64,000 nt of DNA from Colimorpha sp002372855 (GCA_946621635.1 CAMOOR010000004.1:1-64000); one strand, 5' to 3'. Numbered from the stretch's first letter, positions 7,473 through 16,517 are shown. Notes: a model not told the origin generated them from the letters alone. A program made the numbers and translations.

Positions 7473-9785
7473 ATGAAAAAACACATCACAATCCTGGCCC
7501 TCGCCCTGGCGTGCCTCTTCTCCGCCTCGGCCCAGCAGGCCTACTGGGTGTTCCTCGCCGACAAGGCAGGCACAACCTTCGACCCCTACACCTACTTCGA
7601 TGCCAAGGCCATCGAGCGCTACCAGCAGTGCGGCGCCGACCTCTACGACATCACCAACTACCCCGTCAGTGCCGCCTACGAGCAGGGCGTCAGCGCCCTG
7701 GCCACCGAGGAAATCGGCGCCAGCCGCTGGATGAACGCCCTCGGCGTCATGGCCACGCCCGACCAGGTGCTGGCCATCGAGGCCCTGCCCTATGTGCTCC
7801 GTGTGCAGCCCATCGAGGGCAACGGCATGCAGCTGGCCGACTGCAACGACGTCGAACCGCTGGACGGTCTCTTCGACATTGCCACCGTAGACGGCCCCCT
7901 CGAGGCCCAGCTGGTGCGCATGGGCGGCAAGGCCTTCCGCGACAAGGGCATCGACGGCCGCGGGGTGCGCATCGCCGTGTTCGACGGCGGCTTCCCCCGT
8001 GTGAACACCCACGAGGCCTTCCGCCACCTGCGCGACAACCGCCAGATTATCAAGACCTGGAACTTTCCCAAGGACAAAGAGGATGTCTACGGCTGGAACT
8101 CTCATGGTACCATGACCCTCTCCTGCATCGCCGGCCGCATGAACGGCGTCGACCTCGGCCTGGCCACCGGCGCCGAGTTCCTCCTGGCGCGCACCGAAAT
8201 CAACTCCGAGCCCTTCAAGGAGGAAGTCTGGTGGCAGATGGCTGTGGAATGGGCCGACAAGAACGGCGCCAACATCATCTCCTCCTCCCTCGGCTACGGC
8301 AAGGAGCGCCACTACACCACCGACATGGACGGCACCTCCTATGTGGCCAAGGCCGGCAACCTCGCCGCCCGCAAGGGCATCCTCGTCTGCAACAGCGCCG
8401 GCAACGAGGGCGACGACAAGCAGTGGAAGACCATCATCACCCCCTCCGACGCCGACAGCGTGCTCTGCATCGGCGGCATCGAGAACAGCCTCACCGAGTA
8501 CAACCACATCGATTTCTCCTCCTATGGTCCCAGCGCCGACGGCCGCATGAAGCCCAACGTCTGCGCCTTCGGCTATGCCCGCACGGCCAACGTCAGCAGC
8601 GACAAGGCCTACCACTACGTCCACGGCACCTCTTTCTCCTGCCCTCTGGTGGCCGGTTTCGCCGCCTGCGCCTGGCAGGCCTCGCCCGGCAAGACCGCCA
8701 TGCAGATGTTCGACCTCATCCAGCGCTCCGCCGACCTCTACCCCTACGCCGACTACAGCTACGGCTACGGCGTGCCCCAGGCCGCATTCTTCATCGGTGG
8801 CAAGCAGTCCGTCAGCCCCACCTTCCGCTTCGCCGTGCAGCCCAACGGCACCATCGCTGTGGCTCCCACGGCCTCCGTGCTCGGCAAACCGGTGTTCTAC
8901 AAGGAGACCTCCGGCGACGGCCACATCTACCGCTACGGCAAGGTGAACGCCATCCTGCCCGACACCGCCGGCCGCATCCTCTTCGATGTCCCCGCCAACC
9001 GCAACCTCGTCGTCAGCCTCGACGGCTACGCCGACAGCATCGCCTCCACCGCCTATGCCGGCGGCACCGCCTTCGGCACCCTCAGCGGCGCGGGCCTCGT
9101 CTCGGGCGAGGAGTTCCGCAACCCCGACTTCGAGAACACGCCCTCCAAGTGGGGCAGCAACAGCAAGTACCGTTTCAACTTCTTCATCGAATTCGGCTCC
9201 CTGCTGTCCGCCGACAATATCGAGATGCAGGCCGACTCCTGGTCGCCCGAATGGGGCTTCGGCTTCCGCTTCCTCCGTGCTTTCAGCAAGGTCTACTGCC
9301 TGGGCCTCAGCGCCGAGGTGCACTTCAACGACTACAACTTCGTCGACCAGGACATCAACGACCTCGAGTCATCCCTCGTCCCCATCGTCCAGACCATGCA
9401 CAGCAACTTCAAGAAAGTCGAAACCCGTCGCGCCGAACAGACCGAGTGGACCCTCGAGCTCTTCCAACGCGTGCGCCTCCGCGCCCTCGGCCTCATGGGC
9501 AACGGCCTCCACTGGGACCTCGGCGTCTACGGCTCCTACGCCCCCAATTCCTACACCCTCGGCGGCACCATGCTCTCCGGCTCGCCCGCCGACTACGTGG
9601 AGACCACCTGGAAGGACATCGACGCCCTGAGCGCCCACAAGTGGAACTTCGGCGTCTCCACCCGCATCACCTACGACTGGGTTGGCATCTACGCCCGCTT
9701 GCGCCTCAACGGCATCGGCTCCGGCCCCGACGCCGGCAAGGTGCTCCTGCCGCGCCTCGTCATCGGCGTCCAGGTGCTCTACTAG
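7473..9785 (+). CDS. Secreted S8 (subtilisin-like) serine peptidase with C-terminal barrel-like domain
   Basis: The 770 residues start with a signal peptide (MKKHITILALALACLFSASAQ). A propeptide-like region leads to the subtilase domain with a complete triad: Asp171 in AVFDGGF, His211 in WNSHGTM and Ser387 in HGTSFSCP. After about residue 460 come a small beta domain and then some 220 residues of alternating strands (for example SPEWGFGFRFLRAFSKVY, LHWDLGVYGSYAPNS) ending in VIGVQVLY. That aromatic final strand is typical of outer-membrane barrels. I see no T9SS sorting domain. The peptidase call is firm; the barrel, and hence surface display in autotransporter fashion, is inference. Confidence 0.92.
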   Translation: MKKHITILALALACLFSASAQQAYWVFLADKAGTTFDPYTYFDAKAIERYQQCGADLYDITNYPVSAAYEQGVSALATEEIGASRWMNALGVMATPDQVLAIEALPYVLRVQPIEGNGMQLADCNDVEPLDGLFDIATVDGPLEAQLVRMGGKAFRDKGIDGRGVRIAVFDGGFPRVNTHEAFRHLRDNRQIIKTWNFPKDKEDVYGWNSHGTMTLSCIAGRMNGVDLGLATGAEFLLARTEINSEPFKEEVWWQMAVEWADKNGANIISSSLGYGKERHYTTDMDGTSYVAKAGNLAARKGILVCNSAGNEGDDKQWKTIITPSDADSVLCIGGIENSLTEYNHIDFSSYGPSADGRMKPNVCAFGYARTANVSSDKAYHYVHGTSFSCPLVAGFAACAWQASPGKTAMQMFDLIQRSADLYPYADYSYGYGVPQAAFFIGGKQSVSPTFRFAVQPNGTIAVAPTASVLGKPVFYKETSGDGHIYRYGKVNAILPDTAGRILFDVPANRNLVVSLDGYADSIASTAYAGGTAFGTLSGAGLVSGEEFRNPDFENTPSKWGSNSKYRFNFFIEFGSLLSADNIEMQADSWSPEWGFGFRFLRAFSKVYCLGLSAEVHFNDYNFVDQDINDLESSLVPIVQTMHSNFKKVETRRAEQTEWTLELFQRVRLRALGLMGNGLHWDLGVYGSYAPNSYTLGGTMLSGSPADYVETTWKDIDALSAHKWNFGVSTRITYDWVGIYARLRLNGIGSGPDAGKVLLPRLVIGVQVLY

Positions 9786-9800
9786 CATTCTGCTTGACAC

Positions 9801-9850
9801 AAAGCCCCCATTCCGCAGCCCGACTGCGAATGGGGGCTTTTCTCTTTTTT
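9801..9850 (+). terminator. Intrinsic terminator after the S8 peptidase
   Basis: AAAGCCCCCATTC pairs with GAATGGGGGCTTT around a short GC loop and is followed by TCTCTTTTTT. It closes the gmk-to-peptidase run. Confidence 0.88.
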
Positions 9851-9970
9851 GCGTGTCCCGAACAGGGTCGAAAAAACGACTTTTTGTCAAATAAAACCCC
9901 TCTAAAAGGGCCGTAAGAGCCTATGGTGTACTTTAAACAACTGTCTTTTAATGCTTTCTGAAGTATTATG

Positions 9971-10036
9971 TCCTTACCAAGCCCTTACCAAGTCCTTATC
10001 AACTCCTTACCAACTCCTACCATCGTAGGAGATGAT
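9971..10036. repeat. 11-bp tandem repeat hairpin TCCTTACCAAC (family H)
   Basis: Five consecutive 11-bp units of the type TCCTTACCAAC run to 10021 and fold back on GTAGGAGATGATAGGGTTG. The same unit, in reverse orientation, occurs at 26440-26503. Apart from this, the terminator and the promoter, the 430-bp gap 9786-10216 shows nothing coding. Confidence 0.75.
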
Positions 10037-10117
10037 AGGGTTGAAATCGGGCTTTGGAAGGGTGTAAAATAGGTGAAAATGTCAAACGGGTGGCAGGCGG
10101 TGTTTTTTCTTTTTTCG

Positions 10118-10146
10118 CACGAATCAGAAAAAAGTCGTATCTTTGC
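10118..10146 (+). promoter_or_regulatory. Promoter of urocanate hydratase
   Basis: TATCTTTG at 10138-10145 matches the Bacteroidota -7 box. The -33 region is T-rich (TTTTTCG) rather than a clean TTG. The leader would be about 65 nt. Confidence 0.7.
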
Positions 10147-10216
10147 AGCGTTGTACGCGTTGTGCCCAGTGGGCGATGCGTACTGGTAAACGATTGATAG
10201 ATAAAAATATAATATT

Positions 10217-12217
10217 ATGACACTCGAAGAATTCCAGAACGAATTGCGCCTCGGTATCCCCGATCCGCTGCCCGAACCCCAACCCTATGACCCCACGGTG
10301 AACCATGCGCCCAAGCGCAAGGACATCCTGACGCCCGCCGAGAAGAAGCTGGCCATCCGCAACGCCCTGCGCTATTTCCCCGCCAAGCACCACAAGATGC
10401 TGGCCAAGGAGTTTGCCGAGGAACTGAAGAAGTACGGCCGTATCTACATGTATCGCCTGCGTCCCACCTACAAGATGTACGCCCGCCCCATCGACGAGTA
10501 CCCCGCCCGTTGCCGTCAGGCTGCCGCCATCATGCTGATGATCCAGAACAACCTCGACCCCGCCGTGGCTCAGCATCCGCACGAGCTGATTACCTACGGC
10601 GGCAACGGCGCCGTGTTCCAGAACTGGGCCCAGTATCGCCTGGTGATGAAATACCTCAGCGAGATGACCGACGAGCAGACCCTCGTCATGTACAGCGGCC
10701 ACCCGATGGGACTCTATCCCAGCCACAAGGACGCTCCGCGCGTGGTGGTCACCAACGGCATGATGATTCCGAACTATAGCAAGCCCGACGACTGGGAGCG
10801 CTACAACGCCCTCGGCGTGACGCAGTATGGCCAGATGACCGCCGGCTCCTACATGTACATCGGCCCGCAGGGCATCGTCCACGGCACCACCATCACCGTC
10901 CTCAACGCTGCCCGCAAGCTCGGCGGCGGCACGGCCGGCAAGCTCTTCATCACCGCCGGTCTCGGCGGCATGAGCGGTGCCCAGCCCAAGGCTGGCGACA
11001 TCGCCGGTGTGGTCTCCATCACCGCCGAAATCAACCCCGCCGCCACGCAGAAGCGCTACTCGCAGGGATGGGTCGACGAGGTGCACGAGAACCTCGACGA
11101 GCTCTTCGCCGCTGTCAATAAGTCCATCGAGAAGAAAGAGGCCCGCAGCTACGCCTACCAGGGCAACGTGGTTGACCTTTGGGAATACTGCGCCGAGAAG
11201 GGCATCAAGGTGGACCTCGGCAGCGACCAGACCTCGCTGCACAATCCCTGGGCCGGTGGCTACTACCCCGTGGGCGTCACCTTCGAGGATGCCAAGGTGA
11301 TGATGGCCGAACAGCCCGAACTGTTCAAGGAGAAGGTGCAGGAGAGCCTGCGCCGCCATGTGGCCGCCGTCAACAAGCTCACCGCCCGTGGCATGTACTT
11401 CTTCGACTATGGCAACGCCTTCCTGCTGGAAAGCTCGCGTGCTGGCGCCGACATCTGGAATGCCGACCACACCGCCTTCCGCTATCCCTCCTACGTGCAG
11501 GACATCATGGGCCCCATGTGCTTCGACTACGGCTTCGGCCCCTTCCGTTGGGTGTGCACCAGCGGCAAGCCCGAGGACCTCGACAAGAGCGACCACATTG
11601 CCATGGAGGTGCTGGGCGAGATTGCCAAGACCGCTCCCGCCGAGATTCAGCAGCAGATGCACGACAATATCCAGTGGATCCGCGGTGCCAAGGAAAACCA
11701 CCTCGTTGTCGGTTCCCAGGCCCGTATCCTCTATGCCGACTGCGAAGGCCGCACCAAGATTGCCGCCCGTTTCAACGAGGCCATCCGCAAGGGTGAAATC
11801 AGCGCCCCCATCGTCCTCGGTCGCGACCACCACGACGTCAGCGGTACCGACAGCCCCTTCCGCGAGACCAGCAACATCTACGACGGCTCCAACCGTACCG
11901 CCGACATGGCCATCCAGAACGTCATCGGCGACAGCTTCCGCGGCGCCACGTGGGTCTCGATCCACAACGGCGGCGGCGTAGGCTGGGGCGAGGTCATCAA
12001 CGGTGGCTTCGGCATGGTGCTCGACGGCAGCCCCGAGGCCGACCGTCGCCTGCACATGATGCTCCACTGGGACGTCAACAATGGCATCTCCCGCCGCAGC
12101 TGGGCCCGCAACGAAGGCGCCATGTTCGCCATCAAGCGCGCCATGGAGATCTGCCCCGACCTCAAGGTCACCCTTCCCAACCTCGTCGACGACGCGGTGC
12201 TGGAAGGCCTGTTCTAA
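10217..12217 (+). CDS. hutU: Urocanate hydratase
   Basis: The enzyme uses tightly bound NAD+ to hydrate urocanate to imidazolone propionate, step two of histidine breakdown. At 666 residues it belongs to the longer form, with an N-terminal extension, that Bacteroidota carry. Family signatures are visible: LITYGGNGAVFQNWAQYRL, MYSGHPMGLYPS, AGSYMYIGPQGIVHGTT, FITAGLGGMSGAQPKAG and the glycine-rich IHNGGGVGWGEVINGG near the C-terminus. It has its own promoter and terminator and no other hut genes next to it, so histidine ammonia-lyase and imidazolonepropionase must lie elsewhere. Confidence 0.96.
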   Translation: MTLEEFQNELRLGIPDPLPEPQPYDPTVNHAPKRKDILTPAEKKLAIRNALRYFPAKHHKMLAKEFAEELKKYGRIYMYRLRPTYKMYARPIDEYPARCRQAAAIMLMIQNNLDPAVAQHPHELITYGGNGAVFQNWAQYRLVMKYLSEMTDEQTLVMYSGHPMGLYPSHKDAPRVVVTNGMMIPNYSKPDDWERYNALGVTQYGQMTAGSYMYIGPQGIVHGTTITVLNAARKLGGGTAGKLFITAGLGGMSGAQPKAGDIAGVVSITAEINPAATQKRYSQGWVDEVHENLDELFAAVNKSIEKKEARSYAYQGNVVDLWEYCAEKGIKVDLGSDQTSLHNPWAGGYYPVGVTFEDAKVMMAEQPELFKEKVQESLRRHVAAVNKLTARGMYFFDYGNAFLLESSRAGADIWNADHTAFRYPSYVQDIMGPMCFDYGFGPFRWVCTSGKPEDLDKSDHIAMEVLGEIAKTAPAEIQQQMHDNIQWIRGAKENHLVVGSQARILYADCEGRTKIAARFNEAIRKGEISAPIVLGRDHHDVSGTDSPFRETSNIYDGSNRTADMAIQNVIGDSFRGATWVSIHNGGGVGWGEVINGGFGMVLDGSPEADRRLHMMLHWDVNNGISRRSWARNEGAMFAIKRAMEICPDLKVTLPNLVDDAVLEGLF

Positions 12218-12235
12218 AAAAAATACCTATCAAAC

Positions 12236-12278
12236 AAAGCCACGGCCGGGCATCCGCCCGGCCGTGGCTTTATCTTTT
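12236..12278. terminator. Bidirectional terminator between hutU and the opposing gene
   Basis: AAAGCCACGGCCGGGC pairs with GCCCGGCCGTGGCTTT, followed by ATCTTTT on the plus strand. On the minus strand the stem is followed by TGTTTG. It ends at the stop codon of the convergent gene. Confidence 0.88.
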
Positions 12279-12982
12279 CAATCCTTCTGTGATCCGGCAG
12301 TGCTGTCGGAGGGTGCTGTGCGGGCTTTCCGGCGCGGCGTGGCGGGGATGGGAGGGGTGTACCATAGGTGGTTGTAGGACTTCTTCTTTTCCACTTCGGC
12401 TTGGTATTGGAGGCCGGCGTTGTCGCCCCGCGAGAGGTCGGCGCAGGCGGGGCCGGAATCGGTCATTTTGCCGCTGAAGTTCCACAGGCGGTAGTCGTTG
12501 GCATCCTTGACGAGCAGGTGCTGCTCCTCCAGCCTGTGCATCGGCATCGGCGGCACCCAGCGGCGGGCGTTGATGGAGACGGCTCGCAGGTTGATGAGTT
12601 GCAGGGTGTCTACGTAGATGCTCAGGTTGGCGTACTCGCGCAGCTCCATGTCGTTCTGGAAAAGGGTCACGCGGCCCACGCCCACGCGCAGTGTGTAGTT
12701 GCCCGTCGGCAGGCTGTCGATGAAGAAGAACCCATCCTCGTCGCACACTCGCACGGCCTTGGCCACGCTGTCCTGCAGCAGCTGCACCAGGCAGTAGGGC
12801 TCGGGCTTCTGACTTTGCTGGTTATACACCGTGCCTGTAACGGCGATGGTGTCCGTTTGGGCGTGGCAGGCCAGCGTGGCGGCAATCAGTAGCAGGAAAA
12901 CCATGGACCGCCGGCATCTTGCCGGCATAGCCACTCTTTGCCATTGTTTTGCCGGCGGGACGCCGGCGCTCCAGGTATTCAT
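12278..12982 (-). CDS. Secreted protein with carboxypeptidase-regulatory-like domain, unknown function
   Basis: From the ATG at 12982, which overlaps the upstream stop as ATGA, the protein has 234 residues. The first 26 codons (MNTWSAGVPPAKQW...) come from a GCCGGC palindromic repeat. A second ATG at 12904 begins a clean signal peptide, MVFLLLIAATLACHAQ, and would give 208 residues; either start is possible. The mature part opens with a beta domain, VTGTVYNQQSQKPEPYCLV ... FFFIDSLPTGNYTLRVGVG, like CarboxypepD_reg domains. The tail is charged and ends in SQKD. It is the second gene of a two-gene unit with 12979-14271, and its role is unknown. Confidence 0.75.
   Translation of the reverse strand: MNTWSAGVPPAKQWQRVAMPARCRRSMVFLLLIAATLACHAQTDTIAVTGTVYNQQSQKPEPYCLVQLLQDSVAKAVRVCDEDGFFFIDSLPTGNYTLRVGVGRVTLFQNDMELREYANLSIYVDTLQLINLRAVSINARRWVPPMPMHRLEEQHLLVKDANDYRLWNFSGKMTDSGPACADLSRGDNAGLQYQAEVEKKKSYNHLWYTPPIPATPRRKARTAPSDSTAGSQKD
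12903..12975. repeat. GCCGGC palindromic repeat pair (family G)
   Basis: Two inverted units, CCGCCGGCATCTTGCCGGC and GCCGGCGGGACGCCGGCGC, flank a 30-bp spacer. They lie between the coupled start codon at 12982 and the signal-peptide ATG at 12904. Relatives occur in frame at 29687-29768. Confidence 0.75.
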
Positions 12983-14271
12983 TGTTTTAAAAGTTTCTTT
13001 TCCAACAGCCGGACCACGTACGAGTCGATGGGGATGGTGTTGTAGCTGCCCCAGAAAGCGGGGGTGAAGTCGCTCTGTCCGAAGGCGCGGTCGAGGGCCA
13101 CGGGGCGGTTGCCGAGGGTCTCGCCCTCGGGGGCGGTGGCTTCGCGGTTGAAGCCGGTGAGGGTCCAGTCCACGCTGTGGCGCCACACCTGCTCCTCCTT
13201 GTCGTGTCCGCGTCCCCGGGAGGTGAGGCGGAGGGTGGAGGTGGAATAGTACCGCGCGAGGGTTAGCTTGCCGTCGCGCTCGTCGTATATCCATGTCGTG
13301 GAGTCGGTCTCGTAGGTTATGTGGGTGAAGTAGGTCTTCACCCATGCCTCCTCGGGGGCCATCCCTTTGACGGGCTTGGCAATCCACGAGGTGATGCGCA
13401 CCGGCGCCAGACCGCGTTTGCGGATAATGTACTCGTAGTTCGTTTCGCGCGAGCGGCGGCTGGCACCCACCGAACGGACCAGGTAGTAGCCCTCGCCGCC
13501 GTCGTCGAATTCCATCAGGGGCAGGAACCGCTGGCGCATAAGCCATCCTTTCGACAGGCCGTAGCTGGCGTTGGGTGCCGCCACGGGGTCGTAGAACTGT
13601 TCCTCGTCGGCATACTGCAACATCTCGTCGATGCCGTCCTTCTTGCCCACTTTCTCTTCCAGCAGGCGGCGGTCGCTCACCAGCAGGCGGTGGCGCAGGA
13701 GGGTCTTGAAGTTGCTCTCCAGCTGGCGGTCGGGGGACTTGAAGTTGTAGCTGAGCTTCCCTGCGTGTTGGCTGTAAGGGCCGCGCTCCACTTCCATGAC
13801 GGCCTCGTCGAAGAGGTATATCTCGTCGTCCACACTGCGCCAGTCGCGGTAGAAGAAGGTGGAGTAGGCCGTCTCCTGCAGGAAAGCGCTGTCCAGGCTC
13901 AGCAGCACGTCCAGCATCAGGTCCAGGCCGTGGCGGTAGCGCGAAACATTCACCTCCTTCAGTTCGATGGTCTGCGCCTTGAGGCGGATGCGGCTGCGAC
14001 GGCTGAGGTCGCCAACGCTGAGGCGCAATGGCTCATAGCCCACCGACCGCACCAGCACACTGTCGCCCGTGTGCCCGGCGGGGACCTTCAGTTCGTAGTC
14101 GCCCTGGTCGTTGCAGCATACGCCGATGGTGCCGCCCGTCAGCTGCAGCGTGGCGTAGGGAACACCGCCGTGGCCGTCCACCACACGCCCTTTCAGCACC
14201 AGCACCTGCTGGGCCGACACCGTGCCGGCCACGGCCAGCAACAACAGCATTATGAACCTTCGACGCATCAT
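12979..14271 (-). CDS. Secreted CarboxypepD_reg-like protein, unknown function
   Basis: The 430 residues start with a signal peptide (MMRRRFIMLLLLAVAGTVSAQ) and a regulatory-like beta domain. That domain shows the usual GRVVDGHGGVPYATLQL, DQGDYELKVPAG and VLVRSVGYEPL blocks (about 27-95). The remaining 330 residues are conserved-looking but match no enzyme I know, with RHGLDLMLDVLLSLDSAF and YYLVRSVGASRRSRETNYE. Such proteins are common periplasmic or outer-membrane proteins in the phylum. It heads a two-gene operon and has its own promoter, back to back with that of the ion channel. Confidence 0.82.
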   Translation of the reverse strand: MMRRRFIMLLLLAVAGTVSAQQVLVLKGRVVDGHGGVPYATLQLTGGTIGVCCNDQGDYELKVPAGHTGDSVLVRSVGYEPLRLSVGDLSRRSRIRLKAQTIELKEVNVSRYRHGLDLMLDVLLSLDSAFLQETAYSTFFYRDWRSVDDEIYLFDEAVMEVERGPYSQHAGKLSYNFKSPDRQLESNFKTLLRHRLLVSDRRLLEEKVGKKDGIDEMLQYADEEQFYDPVAAPNASYGLSKGWLMRQRFLPLMEFDDGGEGYYLVRSVGASRRSRETNYEYIIRKRGLAPVRITSWIAKPVKGMAPEEAWVKTYFTHITYETDSTTWIYDERDGKLTLARYYSTSTLRLTSRGRGHDKEEQVWRHSVDWTLTGFNREATAPEGETLGNRPVALDRAFGQSDFTPAFWGSYNTIPIDSYVVRLLEKKLLKQ

Positions 14272-14342
14272 AGCCTTTTATAATCAAATACACATTTCCC
14301 GACCGCAATCTGACACCCCCTCGAAAAAAATTATTCCGACTG

Positions 14343-14396
14343 CAAAGGTACAAAAAAAACTTGGAATAACAAATGAATTTTTTTTTCGTACCTTTG
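14343..14396. promoter_or_regulatory. Divergent promoters
   Basis: On the minus strand TACCTTTG (14350-14343) faces the regulatory-domain gene. On the plus strand TACCTTTG (14389-14396) faces the ion channel. Both are followed by GCA, and the two boxes are 38 bp apart. Confidence 0.75.
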
Positions 14397-14439
14397 CAAT
14401 CCGGACCATGAAACGTAATTGTACTATAAAAACCTTACT

Positions 14440-15204
14440 ATGAAGAAAATACTGCTCAACGAGAAACTGCTCCTGGCCATCGTCATACTGAATGTGGTGG
14501 TGATATTCATCCAGGAGTGCGGCGTGGACCACCTGGCCCTTAGTCTGGTCGACATCGTCTGCACGCTGATATTCGTCGTGGAAATGGTGGTGAAACACAT
14601 CGAGTACGGCCCGAAGGGCTATTGGCGCGACCGCTGGAACGCCCTCGACGGCATCGTCACCATCCTCTCCATTCCCGCCCTCCTGGCCTACCTCATCCCC
14701 GAGATTGCCAGCATCAACGCCATCATCATCTTCCGCGCCCTGAGGGTCTTCAAGCTCTTCCGCACGGCCCGCCGCTTCCCCAACCTGACCGAGATATGGT
14801 CCGGATTCAAGCTCGCCCTGCGCCAGTCGGCGGGCTTCCTGCTGGGCTACTTCATCGTCATCGTGGTCATCGCCATGTTCAACAGCGCCCTCTTCGGCAA
14901 GGTGGCGCCGGAGTATTTCGACACCCCGCTGGACGCCATCTACTCCGTCTTCCAGCTCTTCACCGTCGAGGGCTGGTACGAGATACCCAACGCCGTGGTG
15001 GGCGACCTCTCGCCCGTCTGGACCCACATCATCCGCTTCTACTTCTGCCTGCTGCTCATCGGCGGAGGCATCATCGGCATGTCCCTCATCAACTCCATCT
15101 TCGTCGACGCCCTGGCGGCCGACAACAACGACGACGTCAAGGCCAAACTCGACATCCTGGAGCAGAAAATCGACCGCCTGCTGCAAGAACGGGACGGCCA
15201 GTGA
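14440..15204 (+). CDS. Ion transporter, six-helix voltage-gated-like cation channel
   Basis: The 254-residue membrane protein has the single-subunit Ion_trans layout. Helices S1-S3 are followed by an arginine-bearing S4 (RALRVFKLFRTARRF, about 101-115), S5, a pore loop and S6, then a short coiled tail (KAKLDILEQKIDRLLQE) that may drive tetramer assembly. The filter reads FTVEGWYEIP. It resembles the T-x-E/D-x-W filters of bacterial sodium channels (TLESW) and CatSper, so a monovalent cation or calcium channel is likely. A TTG at 14419 is in frame, but the ATG at 14440 starts the normal N-terminus. Confidence 0.87.
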   Translation: MKKILLNEKLLLAIVILNVVVIFIQECGVDHLALSLVDIVCTLIFVVEMVVKHIEYGPKGYWRDRWNALDGIVTILSIPALLAYLIPEIASINAIIIFRALRVFKLFRTARRFPNLTEIWSGFKLALRQSAGFLLGYFIVIVVIAMFNSALFGKVAPEYFDTPLDAIYSVFQLFTVEGWYEIPNAVVGDLSPVWTHIIRFYFCLLLIGGGIIGMSLINSIFVDALAADNNDDVKAKLDILEQKIDRLLQERDGQ

Positions 15205-15283
15205 GACAAAATTAATGTACCGCGGCACAATAAACCACCCGACAGCCGCGTTATAACCCGAAACTAATAACAACTGAAAAGAT

Positions 15284-15988
15284 ATGTCAAAAATGGTTCC
15301 ATTCAAGAAAAACATGATCCAGGGCGGCGCCATCGTGCTCGCGGCCTTGGTGCTGGGCCTCTGCATGGTCTGGACTGTGAAGACCCTCAAGTCCTACGAC
15401 AACACCGTCAAAGTGCGCGGCCTCTGCGAGAAAGAGGTGCCCGCCGACCGCGTCGTCTGGCGCATCAGCTACAGCGAGAAGGGCAACGACCTCGCCGACC
15501 TCCGCAACACCATCCGCCGCAACAACGACGTCATTGTCAAAGCGCTGCGCGACGCCGGCTTCGCCGAGGACGAAATCAAGGTGGCCAACGCCAGCTACGA
15601 CGACCGCTACAACTGGAGCAACAACGTCTCCCAGATCACCTTCCGCTACCAGGTCAACCAGACGGTCACCGTCTTCACCAAGAACCTCGACCTCGTGCGC
15701 AAGCTCCAGCAGACCCTCGAAACCGACCTCGTCAACCAGAACATCCTGGCCAACAGCTACGCCGACTACCAGTATCTCGGCCTCAACGACATCAAACCCG
15801 AGATGATCCGCGAGAGCCTTGAGAACGCCCGCGTTGCCGCCGACGAGTTCGCCAACAACAGCCACAGCAAAATCGGCAAGATGCGCACCGCCTCGCAGGG
15901 CTACTTCGAGGTGGAGGACCTCGACGAGAACACCCCCCAGGTGAAAAAGGTCCGCGTCGTCACCACCGTCGAATACTACCTGAAATAA
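15284..15988 (+). CDS. SIMPL domain-containing (DUF541) protein
   Basis: The 234 residues have an N-terminal membrane anchor (about 12-32) and a periplasmic SIMPL domain. The opening NTVKVRGLCEKEVPADRVVWRISYSEKGNDL is typical (quoted here only by its ends: VRGLCEKEVPAD and WRISYS). The closing strand is KVRVVTTVEYYLK. Family members such as BP26 form oligomeric rings of uncertain role in stress and outer-membrane biology. It follows the ion channel by 79 bp in the same direction, possibly in one transcript. Confidence 0.85.
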   Translation: MSKMVPFKKNMIQGGAIVLAALVLGLCMVWTVKTLKSYDNTVKVRGLCEKEVPADRVVWRISYSEKGNDLADLRNTIRRNNDVIVKALRDAGFAEDEIKVANASYDDRYNWSNNVSQITFRYQVNQTVTVFTKNLDLVRKLQQTLETDLVNQNILANSYADYQYLGLNDIKPEMIRESLENARVAADEFANNSHSKIGKMRTASQGYFEVEDLDENTPQVKKVRVVTTVEYYLK

Positions 15989-16032
15989 ACCCCTTCGGCA
16001 GTCCCCTCGGCTGCCCAAGGCCCCCAACCGTA

Positions 16033-16275
16033 GAGACGCGGCATGCCGCGTCTCTTTTTTTTGTGTTTGCCTACCGGGAGACGCGGCATCGCCTACCGGG
16101 AGACGCGGCATGCCGCGTCTCTACAGTCTCGTTTGCCGACAGTTCCCCTCTGTAGAGACGCAGCGTGCTGCGTCTCTTGGTCGACAGGAACAAATCCTCT
16201 GCCTACTGGGAGACGCAGCACGCTGCGTCTCTACAGAATGTGTTGCCTTCCTGGAGACGCGGCATGCCGCGTCTC
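16033..16275. repeat. Cluster of five GAGACGC palindromes (family B)
   Basis: Full 22-bp copies lie at 16033-16054, 16100-16121, 16155-16176, 16210-16231 and 16254-16275, with a half copy at 16078. Arms are GAGACGCGGC or GAGACGCAGC and their complements. Most are flanked by CTAC or GTAG. The first copy is followed by T8 and probably terminates the SIMPL gene. Confidence 0.9.
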
Positions 16276-16305
16276 CAGGAAGGAGGGGTCCGGGAGGGGT
16301 CGAAG

Positions 16306-16453
16306 AGGTACATAATTCGTCATTTCTTATATTGTATTTATATCGTTCTTATATCGTTCTCATATACTTCTCATATACTTCTTATATTACCTATATAAGA
16401 ACTATATGAGAACTATATAGGAACGATATAAGAAGGGCCGAATTATGTAGGTA
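16306..16453. repeat. Long hairpin repeat built of 11-bp units (family A)
   Basis: The outer arms are AGGTACATAATTCG and CGAATTATGTAGGT. Inside them, units such as TTCTTATATCG and TTCTCATATAC run in one arm and their complements in the other, around a short centre near 16388. It forms the second half of the 585-bp gap 15989-16573; the rest of the gap holds family B copies and the queC leader. Confidence 0.88.
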
Positions 16454-16517
16454 AGGGGTGGGAGGCAGGGGGGAGGAGGGTGATGAGAAAAAAAGACGGA
16501 GTGTGGCAAATTTTTTG

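Noticed and set aside
12278..13546. A 422-residue minus-strand protein reaching 13546
   Set aside because: The upstream half overlaps the well-supported gene 12979-14271 in another frame and is Pro/Arg-rich shadow sequence; the real gene starts at 12982 or 12904.
16033..16275. Regularly spaced repeats resembling a CRISPR array
   Set aside because: The units are perfect palindromes with variable, partly repeated spacers of 22-46 bp, the same unit occurs inside genes, and no cas genes are near.
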